From Mycteria americana (lineage: Eukaryota > Chordata > Aves > Ciconiiformes > Ciconiidae): DNA of 64,000 bases. Numbering within the stretch: the first letter of the stretch is position 1; every line of letters begins with the position of its first letter. Below the pieces are notes generated by a model, which was not told where the DNA came from, ran no database searches, and saw nothing but the letters and a program-made list of their open reading frames with translations. Positions 14,001 to 25,900 of this stretch are shown in pieces. A program made the position numbers and the translations under genes. The stretch is taken from NCBI RefSeq assembly GCF_035582795.1, contig NC_134373.1, positions 41,957,173-42,021,172 of the forward strand. The letters run 5' to 3'.

Positions 14001-17000
14001 AGGGCGTGATTCGGTCTGAATCCACAATATTGCTATTTATTTGGATCACAGCAGTGCCAAGGCAGGGCGTTAGGACTGGGTCTCTCTGAGAAGGGACGCT
14101 GCAGATGCACGCAGCAGGAGCTGCGCCTCGTGCCAGGAGTTTACTTTGCTGTAGTACCCGGAAAATTCTTCATGGAAACCTTGAAGTTAAATGCTGGGAT
14201 GTACTTAGGATGAGGACGTAAAATATCCTGCGTGCTCCTCCGTCGGCATGTATTTCTGAGTAAGCTGTTGCGGGGGCTCGCCTTGCTGCCTGCCTGGCTT
14301 TATATAAACAGCCAAATATGCTATATAAACTGCTAAATATGATAGGAAGGGATGGGAGGAATAGAGTCAAATATAACTAAAAGTTTTATTGTGTCCTTCG
14401 ATGTGTTCGTATGGTATATAAAATTCCTGGTGCATTCTCTTTACATTCTAGGGGTTTTATCTGACCTTCCCTTCTTTTCCTATGCAACTGCCTTTCCTTT
14501 AATAGAATTACATAGATTTCTGTCATCGAATTCTGCCTGCAATTACTTTCAGTAATCAGTCAACCTACTGCTTTTGTGTGTATCTGCTTTCATCTCATTA
14601 GCTGTTGTACAGACGAATTACGACTTGTAGGTAGTTGGCTGACTAGCTGTCAGATGAGTCCTTTGTATACTGAAGGTATTTGGCCGGCAAACTGTTAATG
14701 TAAATATTTCAGCATCAGGCATGACAAAATTACTGGGGTTTGTATTGACAAGGGTGTTTCCATACTAAGGGATATGCTGTGCAAAAGAAGAAAAGTATGT
14801 AAACAGATTAACAGACCAAATTATTGAGATTCAGAAATCGGTTTCTAGTGCAGTGAAGAAAATGATCCTGGAAAACTGGAAGTCACGCAAACAGGGTATT
14901 TTCCTGGTATTTTATATTCAGAAACGCTGCATACTCATGACCTTGCGTGATTTCAAGCTTATTAGATATGGCTATGAAGTGCCCAAGGGCAATTAAAAAA
15001 ATTCCTCAAAAAAAAAAAAGCTTTTTACAGGAATTTATATGAATTGCTGCTGTGTTAGTGTTTGATTTTTTTTTTTAAGCCCCCCCAATAGCTGGAAATT
15101 GCTAACTCCAGTCCCCATTCCCTTTCACTGTTATCATTCCTTTATTCATGCAGAGATTTTCAGATTAAATCACTTTGCGATGCAAGTCCACGCTGTTTTC
15201 CAGCACTGGTACTGAAGCGCCGTGGGGGTGATTACAGCTTGTTGTCCTTTTAGGCCATGATATTCACAGTACTGTTGCGAAAAGCAATGTTTTTTTGTCT
15301 GGGTGGTGGCGGGAGGGGCCTGACAAGCTCATTTCAGGAGTTTAATCAGCTGTAGGATGGATGTTTTTAAGTCAATAACGTGTGTCTACAGCTGTGCTTT
15401 GGAAGCTAAGGTAAAGGTATGCCAAAAAGGTTTAAGTCACCTGAAAATAAGGCTGGTAGGAAGGAGAAGGACAATCAAACCAAAATATTCTTCACTTAAA
15501 CCACTGGATTTTTCTTTGCTAGCTCCAAGCTTTCTTGTGCAGATTTTCACTTGTTTGTTGTTTCATATTGACGTGCGTGATTTTTGAAGCAGATGAAGTA
15601 GATTCAGCTAGGTTACTTTTCAGCTGTTATTTTTGCATAGTTGAATAAAAGCTAATTTGAGCAACTGTGTGTATAACCAGTTTCCCAAAATAGCGCTGAT
15701 GTGAGTGGAAACAATAGCTCTTGTTTCCAGAATAATGGAAGTCCTTGATAAAATTTTAGTATCTTAAGACACCGCTCTGTGCATCTGTTGCTAAAGTCAT
15801 ACGGTCTCGTGGGCTTCCGCCCACCAAAATCCCAAGGAGCAGCAGTTTAATTGCAGCATCCCAAATAAACTTGAACCTTTTCATCTGGCGCTCGCCTTTC
15901 CGGTGAGCGCGTGCGCTTTCTTTGAACGCAATAGGCAGAAACAATATCCGATGGGGTGGCCAGTGATACGTTGTGATATGTTTAACTCTTGTCTCACGCA
16001 TGTTGCGAGGGATGAGACACGTGATGCTCGTGTTTGTTTTGGAAAGGCTTCCCTGAATTACAGCGATGCTCACTTTGTTTGAGTTGATCAGTAAAGTGTG
16101 TTTAGGCAGAATAATCGGTTTGATAGTTCGGATGTGCACGTGCAGTTGATACAGACTTGATTCATATATGTTGTATAAATACGCGTCTCATGGTATTTGC
16201 TGGAGCGTCGCCGCATAAGGTTTATGGCACTTCTGTAGGTCTAAATACATGAAATACAATAGACCATTTGGATTTTCATAAACAAGGCAAACCTTCAGAT
16301 GAAGATGGTTTTGCCATGCGCACTAGTGGGTTTTCATGACCAGTTTGGCTCATACTGTTATTGTGGTGTTGGGCATGTTTAAATATTTAATGAAGCTTAA
16401 GTTATTTTTACATATTTTAATTTTACTACATCTATTGAGCTCTTTGTCTTTCCGGATGCTGCTGATCAAAAGCATTCTCAGACTTTTCCGGCCTTAAATA
16501 TTTAGCCAAGGGAGTTTGTTTTCCTGGGATTCCTGTGTTAATATAACAAGAGTCTAAAGCTAAACCAGTACAGGGCTGGATTTCGTAGAAATCCCGACTG
16601 GTTTTAGAGCGCTCTTTCCAGACAAACATTTGGGGCTAAACTGCCGAGGAAGCAGATGCCAGTCTGCAGATATTAAGAGTTAATATCTCTTGAGATGTGT
16701 TCATTCTCTTAAGGAGCTTCCAGCCCCCAGCGAGGCTTGGTGGGAGCGAGATAAGAGGGGCTGGCGAGGGTGGTGGCCGGCGCCTTCGGTCAGGGTGTCG
16801 AGCAGCGCTGGAGGAGCGGGTGAGCGTAGGGTAGGGGACGTCTGTCTTGTGCGGAGCCAACTGTAAGTGTTGAACTTGAACCCTGTGTCAGTGGGATAAC
16901 GGCCGTGACTTTGGGTAGGTTTACATAGCTTCTGAACGAGCTCACTTGGCGGGTAATAATTGCGGTGCTTCAGAGCATCCAAGGGAGTCAACTACAAGAA

Positions 17001-20000
17001 GTAGTTTGGGGGGAGTGAAAATTTTATTGATTCCTCCCAGCCCAGGAAAAGACTAAGTCTCCTTGTCCTCCTCTCTGCTGAATGAGGAATGTCTGTGCAT
17101 GCATATATGTGTGTGTGTGTATATATATATATATTTGCTAGTTGGTCTTCAAGGATCGAAAAAATGTTAAAGTTGTTTTATCAGCATCAGGCAAGCTGCT
17201 GTGTAAGTATGAAACTTTCATTGTTATTAAGTTTTTTTCAACAAGAGTTTAGCTTGCTTATGCCAAACTGCACAGTACTTGAACATAGAGTACAGAGTTT
17301 TTTGTGGTTTTAAAATGTTTTTAAAATTCTTATCGTAATTTTCTTATTTTTTCCCAGATAAAAGAGGTTTTAAACATCTTCTACCTCAGTATACCTTGGT
17401 TCTAGATCTGATATTCTAATGGCACAAAGGAAAAAGACTTTCTCATTGGTTTTTGTTCTAGTGAGCGTTTTTCTGTGGTACTGCTTTATTGAGCAAATTT
17501 CAGTTCAGGCAGTGAAGAGCGTTGTTAAACCAATGAATTTTTACCCCACTTAACAGGGGTAGAATTTTATATACACTAAAATATTTTCTCTGGGAATAAC
17601 ATTTGGTGTTATTGAGTTTGGTGTTCAGAGAACAAACCTCTGGCTTCCTGGAACTGGTGAAATAAAAACCTCTGAGTATGACCCAGTTTGACAGCAAACT
17701 AGCCAGCAACGTGCACTGCCCCAAGTAAACCATGAGCCCCATGTCTGATGAAGCTTGCTTTCTTACGGCTTCGTGTCTTATGCTGGTTTGTGGTTTGTAA
17801 TTCAATTTTTTCCATGATCAGGGGACCTGAAAGTTTTCTCTGTTTCTTTCTCTGTTGGGTTTGGGGTTTTTGTTTGTTTGTTTTTGGGGGAGGGTTGGTG
17901 GTTTTTTGGGTTGGGTTTTTTTGTGTCTAATGAGGTACGAATGCAAGCTGCAGTGTTTCCTTACCTGAGGCACTTGGAGGATGTTTCTAGTGTGTGTTCA
18001 CTAATTTCCCAGCCCCTGCCTCCATGTCCGGCCTGGCCGAATGCCACCGATGGGTCTGAGCATTGCTTTGGATGGAGAAGGGAGCAGAAAGGCGTATAAT
18101 GACAGACACTCCTGTACGATGGCAAAAGCCTCCTTTCCCTAGGAAATCATGCTGAAGATGGGACGAAAAGAAGAAGGATGATACAAAAGAGAGAGATGCA
18201 GTAACATAGGCTGCGTCAGGTTGCTTTTCTGCCCATCTCCGGTGAAAGGGTACAAAAATGGTAGGGTAACCATCGGGGGACTCAGCGAGTGCATTGACTG
18301 GTGGTGGGATTTGAGGTGGGAAATCCTTGCATGTGGAGCTGGGTGTTGTTTCCCTCACCTTGAAAGTCTCGTGTCATTAAAACTTTTTAGCATTTCTAAT
18401 AATATAAAAATACTTATTTCCTAGCTGGCTCTTAAATGCCTCTTAGTGGATTAGTTTGAATCACATCAACTAAGAGCTTGATCATCTGCCAGCCACTAGA
18501 GTTGGGCCAAAGCTTTGTAAATTAATGAGCTCAAGGTGATTAGGACAGGTTTTGGTGCTTTGGACCATGCACCAAATTGTTGCCATGCAAGGTGTGTATG
18601 GCTGTACGTCTGTCACTTCTTTTTTTTCTCCTTTTAATTCTTATGCTGTGAAGGAGTTTGCCTGGCTTGGCAGTCAAAATAAATGTGAAGGGCTCTGTCT
18701 GATGCCACTGAATGAAAATTATATTGAGGTTCCAAAAAGTAGGATCAACGTTATAACCACTGCTTTGTTATAGAGATGCTTATTGCTGCGATAATTCTTA
18801 CTCCGATCTCGATTCAAGACCGGTGTGTATTTAGCGGGTTGTATCTGGTATCCATTCACAGGACACGTTACGGGAAGAGGTTTTAAAGTCTTGCAGCAAC
18901 GCTCCTGTGTTGCTGTTGTGAATGGAAAAATGTCTTTGTACAAAGGTGTTGGTACATCTATCGAATAGAGCTGCAGGAAGCTACACAGAGCTCCTGCGGA
19001 CACGGGCGCGTCGTACTGATTAACTGCTGGCTGTTAGTGAGTCAAGGAGAGGAACCGAGCTGTTGCTGTTACCCAACAGGGCAAGTTCTGGCGATGCCTT
19101 TAGCACACGCATTTTCTGTAGAATTTTTAAAAAATAGAGTAACTTTCAGTAAAATGTAGCTTTCTTTGTAAGCGGGAAAAATTCTTGCATTTCATAAGCT
19201 CTCAGACAGCTTCAGATGATGGAGAAATGATGCGCACTGGATATCCAAATTCACTCTGGCATTTGTGGCCCAAGGACCGTTTGATTTGGCAATGGAGGCT
19301 CACCTTCCTGAGGCTCGTCCCATACCTGCTTGCTGGCTTGCACACAGCATCTTCAGGAACAGAGAGCACTTCCACACCAAAAGCCATTTGGTCGATTTTT
19401 GTCCCCGCTGGGGAGGACTTGATAACTGTGTTCGTTGATGCCAGCCTTTGTCTTCACTCTGTTTTTCTCTCCGACATAATTGCTTTTCTGAGATCTTTAC
19501 AATCCTCTCCTTTCCACGCATGTCTGAAAACGGTTTACATTTGTTGGATATCATAAGCTTTCTTGAGGGAGGATTATTTTCAAGGTGATTTGTCTTGAAA
19601 TGATTGCATGTGCTTTCAGCAGCTGTCAACAGCATCTGGCAGGGCTGGACCACCAGTTAGCAGTCCTAGCTAGGTCTGTCTGAGCACCGTTAATTTGTTG
19701 GATTTTTCACATTATTCTCAAGCATTTCAAGTAAGAATTTAATATCAGCTTGCTCTTTTCAAATCCAAAATACCTGCAGATCTGTGTCAGTTAACTTGGT
19801 ATTTCTCAGGGCACTGTGTCTCACAACAGTTCCATTAAAATTGGTTCATTATTCAGGAGTGGGGCTGTAACTGTGGTCTGGAGTGGGGCACGAAGTCTCC
19901 TTGTACCTCTGGGAGGTGTAAGTATATTTATTTTGGCGGTGCTTGGTTGCCCCATCTCCTGGGGTTCAGGTCCGTATTGTCGGACTCACCGAACACGGGA

Positions 20001-22956
20001 GATATTTGGGGTCCGCGCGTGGTTGTTCATGCAGCAGCCGCCTTGCGCTGCTTGGCGGCTGGAAGAGGAGCGTTGAAATATTAGAAAAGTCATGTCCCAC
20101 GGGCAGACCTTGCAAGACATGAGACTTGGCTGTATAATACGGCACTTCCTGCGTCACCTGAAATTTTTTGGTCCCCTGACACTTAAAATGACACATTGAG
20201 GTTACTAAAAGAAAGCATCACCATCACCAGATCTTCGGCCGTCTTTCACTGCCACTGCTGAGCCCAGCTCAGGCTGCGTGAGATGAACCTACCAAGCTTG
20301 GTCCTTCAGGGGTGGCATCTTCCACGATCGATGCTCAGGGACTGTTGGGTGATAACAGAGTGCGTTTGTGCAGGTAAAATGTTGTTCAAGTTAAGCAGCT
20401 GCTGGCCTTGGCGTGAATTGTAACATCTCCTTTGCAGATTCTCTCCAAATCTGACCCATAATCATACTCTTGATTTAATTGTGGTTAAAGCTCCCGGGTG
20501 TCTACAGCTATCAGGGCTGGTTGGCAGTGGCGTTAAATTAAGATCCAAATGATTTCTCGTAATTCAAAACAGTGGCTCCTCTGTCTGGGGTTTGAGGTTA
20601 TGTCTTCTACCCCATGCCATGTGCTCCACATCTGGGAAATGAGCAGCTGGGCAGGAATGTCCTGTGGTGGGCAGATCCGAGCTGGTGGTTCGCTGCCTGC
20701 CGCTGTTTTGAAGTCTCTCCGTCTGTCTGCGCTGACTTAAATATAGCCACATTATGTAAGAGCCCACACTGCATTTTGTTCTGTGCGTGTAGAAGCTGAT
20801 AGTGTGATAAGATGGTAACTGTGCCTTGAGTTGGACATATATATTTCTATTAACCCTGAGGGCAGCGTTGTAAAAGTGCTCTTTTGTTTCCAGTTTAGCA
20901 CAGGAAGCTCATTTTGGCTTCATTTAATATTACCACTCAGACTGGCGGGGAATCAGAAATTTAGTTACATGACATCATATCTCTGGCACAGCAGCATGGC
21001 TTGGAGCTTCATAGAAACCAACCCCCCTGATACTAAATCAAAAATGGAAATATCTGTGCGAGTCTGTCATAACAAGAGAAGGTTGTATGGCACGTTTTTC
21101 ATTTCTAATCTTCCGCTTCGAGAAGAAAGGCTAAATGTTCTGAACTGTTGCAATGATCTGGATAGCAGAGTATAAGCAAGCACAGGGGGTGAAGTTGCGG
21201 GTTTTGTGCTCTGGGGACGGGTGCCTGCCCCGTCCCCCTCTGCTGCTGTCGGGGCCGAAAATTCGCCTGATCTCTCGGTGCGGTGCCTCTGCTTTGGCCT
21301 GGCTTTGCCGATTTACTGCAGAATCGTAATCATGCAGACTGCATGTGTTTCCACTTAGGCGAAAAAAAAAAAAAAAATCTACGCTGGCAGATAAGAGCAT
21401 GTAGGGGTTTAGCTTGCAAGAGTTGTAGCTACTTTGTTTCTGGTGTAAAATTGATTTTTTTTTTTTTTTTAGCTAAAAGAATATAAAGCAAAGACTTAAA
21501 CCACTGATTATTTTGTTTTCTCAGGTGAATAATTTTCATGGCTACAGTGTGCAAAGTGTTAGGCTTTTATAGTGGGTGAGTCTGGAGGAAACAAATCACT
21601 GGTGGAGGGGTGAGACCCTTTTTTTGCTTTCCTGTTGGTTTTATTACATAGGGGAGGAGGAATGGATGTGCACAGAGAGTAGATACAAGAGCAGACTCTA
21701 CAAACTTCTTTCTTTCTCTTTAACATTTTTATCATGAGCAATGTTGTGGGTTTGGTTTTTTTTCCCCCTCCACAGGAGCGTCCGTAGAGCAATAGGTGTC
21801 AGCTTGTTCTGGAGGAGTCGGCTCTGGTGCCCGTCTTCCTTGTAAACAAAGCTGTAGCAGAAAGAGCAGACACCTGATCAGACGTGGAAACCTGTTTTCT
21901 AATTAATTCCTGATGCTTCTCACGCCGCTGTATAACTTTATAAGGAGTTCAGACAGATACTGTTCCCCTGGTTCGGGAGGCTTGGTTACTGCGCGCCTTA
22001 TCCTGCCGTATCTCGCCAGGCCTAGATTTCTTCGGTTACCTGTCCCCTCTCTGCAGAAAGGTATATTTTTAAAAGAGCTTGTTGTATTGTGAGGGGTTTT
22101 GTACGCTGCAGACAAGGGACCTGGCTGACGGCGGGTGAGAGTGTGATGATTTCTTAGTGCCAGACCCGACGGCACTGCTTTGGCTCCGCTGCTTGGATGA
22201 ATGGGATGTGAGCAAACTATTTTTACCGTGTATTCGTAATTGTGGTGCTCGGAGCTGCGGCTGCAATTATGAGCTTATGTGTAAAGCTGCTGTGGGTGTA
22301 GGAGGTGCCAGGTCCGGGTGGGTGCTGCAGCTCTCTGGGGGAGCACGGCTGAGCTGGCACCAGTCTTCGCTCAGGCTTTGCGGGAGGATGCTCATCTCGC
22401 CATGAAAAGCCCTACAGAGCAGGTATTTGAGGTCAACGGAAGGTTTTCTTGCTGACCCAACGTCAATGCGCCCAGCCCCAGCATACCGCAGGAAAACAGA
22501 GCAGGTGAAGTGTCTTCTCATGGGAATTTCTGGTTTCCACACTTTTTTGGAGTTAGCAACGCTTTATACTTAAATGTAGAAGCAAACCCTGCAGACTTGC
22601 ACCGAGAGGAGCGTTGAGGGTGTAAGCACTGAGATAACCCCACATTTTTCAGTGTGTGCACTGCTACCAGTGATCCCTGCGTGCAAACGTCGGCCTGGAG
22701 CAGGAGCTGTGTGTGCCCACGAGCGCCCGTGCCGTGGGCGTCCTTGCACGGTGCGGTCTCGGCCGCCGCCTGCTCACGTGGCTCTCCCAGACGATGCCCG
22801 GGCACGATGCTGGGGCTAAGGAGGGCCACGCACCGCTATCACTGGCCACCCCTTCTTGGCCTTCTCGTGGCCCACTTTATCTGTGGGAGTAGGTGTAGCC
22901 CCCGTGTATTAGGGAGTGCAGAATCCATGAGCAAAGCTTTCCGTTGACATAACAGT
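11051..22956. other. Non-coding, probably LYPD6 first intron or upstream flank
   Basis: No exon with paired splice sites and no known repeat family was recognised. A short imperfect 21-bp tandem duplication is at 14301-14342. TG/TA microsatellite sequence is at 17106-17134, a G/T-rich tract at 17850-17921, a poly-A run at 21362-21376 and a poly-T run at 21456-21470. A 127-codon - strand ORF at 15756-16139 and other short ORFs have no recognisable domain. If the 10-kb CpG island is the LYPD6 promoter, this stretch is the first part of its first intron. Confidence 0.5.
17850..17921. repeat. G/T-rich low-complexity tract
   Basis: This stretch is made almost only of G and T on the + strand, with repeated GTTT and GGGTT words. 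It looks like simple low-complexity sequence. Several G runs could form quadruplex-like structures. Confidence 0.8.
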
Positions 22957-22997
22957 ACATATATATGTGTGTATGTGTGTATATATACACACACACC
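22957..22997. repeat. TG/TA/CA microsatellite containing a 20-bp perfect palindrome
   Basis: Alternating purine-pyrimidine sequence runs through TA, TG, TA and CA blocks. Bases 22974-22993 form a perfect 20-bp palindrome: TGTGTGT, then ATATAT, then ACACACA. Such alternating tracts can extrude cruciforms or adopt Z-DNA. No gene is nearby. Confidence 0.9.
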
Positions 22998-25900
22998 CCT
23001 ACCTTGAATTACACACTTTACATATGCTTAAAGAGAATAATTTACTTGCTGCACAGGTACTAGCCATTTATTGAAAATACAGAAATATGTGAGAGAGACA
23101 TCTCTCAATAAGCATTAATTTTCTTTTTTTTTAGCCCAGACTCTTAACCCCACTGAGTTATTTAGGGAGAATAATTATTGGAAATGGGATCTACCAGTGA
23201 AGGAATCACAGGTAATGAATTGGTTTTCATGGGAAAAAAAGAAGGAAACAAATAGGAAAGGGGAACAGGAGTGGGATGACTCTGCAAAAATTATGTGAAA
23301 AGATTCACGATACTAAAGGGGAAGGCTCCCTGGTCAAGGTTCTCTGGTCCATTGGAGGTGGCAGGTGTTGGGGTGAACGGGCAGCCGATGGTGAGCCTCA
23401 CTCACCGGCTTGGCACTGTTTCGTCTCGCCCCTGTGGCCCCTGCCCAGGATTATGATAGACAATCGTTGCAACCAGCAATGACACGCTAGCACGTGCTAA
23501 CGACGGGCCTTCGTTTCTGAGTATCACCAGAGTTGACTTCACTCATGAGTTGGGTGGAAACGGTCAACCGTTTGTTGTGGTCAACCGAAAGTGCCTGGAG
23601 CTCGCAGAAAGGTCCCCGGTGCGGTGACTTCCCTGCCGTGCTGCAGAAGCTGGGGCTCTTCTCTGGACGTAACAGATTTCCCTTGCACTTCCCACGGTGG
23701 AATTTTATCGGATAATCTTGCTGTCTCTTTATAGTGCTGGTTTGCTCCATAAAAGAGTCTCGCTTTTTATAGTTCTTTTTTTAGTGTCTTTCTTGCATTG
23801 GTAGTTCGAGATCTTTACAGCTAGTGCATGTTTTACTTCAAAAGAGAACAGAAATGCCATTTTTCTTTAGTTAGAACCCAACATGGATTTAAGCGTGTAG
23901 ATGGGTTTACAGCCAGTGACTTGTGACATAATGAGACATTATGGAAATTAAATCAGTCTTTCCGTGCCAAAATGCGTACCTGTTGGTGAGTATGGTGGGG
24001 ACGATCCTAGATGTTGGCGAGTAATCTGTATTTTATCTATAATATTCTTGGAAAGGCCATCATTCCCTGTAAGAACCTTGGCCTGATTTAATTTTTCATG
24101 AGTTCTCAATTACATATAAAAGAGAAATTAACTAAAATAGTGCCACAGAAAGCAATTTGGAATTCCTCTCATCAGGCATGTTCTCATGTATCCTTCAGAC
24201 CAGTCAGATTTTTGAATTTTCAGCCCATTTGCTAGTTAGTGTCTCTGTTGGCTTTAGGGCATAAACTTCTATCATACTTTATTCTAGGCTGATTTAAATT
24301 TTTTTTTTTTTTCAGGTTTTCAATGATCTGTAAAATCTTTCAAATAGGCAGTTCTTACTAGTGCTTGACTTATTGTCCGGATTTTTTGTTTTTTTGTCTG
24401 TCTTTTCAAATAATGGTGTGGGCCACGTTTGCGGGCCTGGTTGTGCTGTCAGCTGTATGTCTTGCACAGCAGTGCTGGCTGTGCTGACCCGTGGGCCATG
24501 CTTCGTTAATGCAAAGGAGCCTTCAGCCTTTTGGAGGAGGTTTCTCAATGCTTAGGGAGGTCTTTGCTAGGAAAGAAGTATAAAGAAATATAATGATATT
24601 GGCCTAAGTTGGAAAGCGAAACTGGACAAAGTTTCAGTTCAAATGTTTTAAAGAAAATGGTTTTATTTCGTCTTAAATATTCCTTTGTCTTCGTTGTGGT
24701 AAAAATATAGCAGTGTTGTGGCTGTGACTGTGGAGTGTCTTTGCTAGGAGCCTGTTTTCTCCCAAGGCTGGAGGAAGAGATGTCCTCTCAGGCTCATTAT
24801 TTATAGCGGTTTATGCTTACTGTCAGCATTGGAAGTAATTGTCAAAAAAGGTCAATTTTAGAGAAATTAGTAGATGAAGAGCAGTGTATTTTCAAGTCAG
24901 ATCAACATTTCACTGATCAGACATGGATTCCTCAACAAGTTGGGGGTAGGACTGAGAGTGGAGATCAAGTCTAATGAAAACCAGTAAATCATGGTCTTCC
25001 AGCAGTGAAAATGTCAGCGGTGACATAATGAAAGCTATATATTGTGGCCTGTGGAATGCCAGATGATTCATGTGTGAAAATTAAGCAACTGGTTAAATTG
25101 GGGGGGCACATTTTGAAAACTGCATCTGCTTTTAGCATGTTCTGTAGGTAAGTGTTTAAGGCAGATGAGTTGGAGCATGATTTTGAGGTATTCTTCAGCT
25201 ATGCTGGAGATAACATCTCTTAGCTGGCAGACACCTGAATTACTGAAGATACTCCATAAACACTCTGTACCTTGGGAAAGTGGACTTTCTAATGCCAAGA
25301 TGATGAGGCATTTGGATCTAGCAACAGGCACAGCAGATGAAGAGATAAACAAAGGAGCAGAAGAGTCTGCAGTGGAGCTTGATCTCCAGGAGGTGAGAGG
25401 TTTGATGGAGCAGATTGAAGGTGGAGCAGGAGGAGGTCTGCCGTAGCTCCCGGTTGCTGATATTGAATACACTATTTAATATCATATATAACATTTGCCA
25501 TCTGGTGAACTAATGATATTAAAGCGTCTCAGCTGAATGAAACGGGCAGTGGCAGGGATGACAGTGCATGGAAAGGTGGTGGGCGGAAGGTGTTGACAAA
25601 GGTGTCAGGGCAAACGCACGAGACATCAGGGTGTGGGGCTGGTTACAGCTGAAGACAAAGGGGGGATGAGGATGTCAAAACCCCGCAGAGGCTTCCTGAC
25701 CACCCTGCATGGGAGCCTGCCCCAGCTGGGCTTATCAGAGGCACAAGACCGAAGGGGTGACAACTCCTATGTTGCGGAGATGTTCCAGGATGGAGGGAGA
25801 AATTATTTTTTGAAGTTTAAAGTTCAACTAATACCAAGTAGAGGTTATGTTTTAATTTGTGTACTGAAGATTGGTAAAGTTGCCAAGCAATACATCCTGA

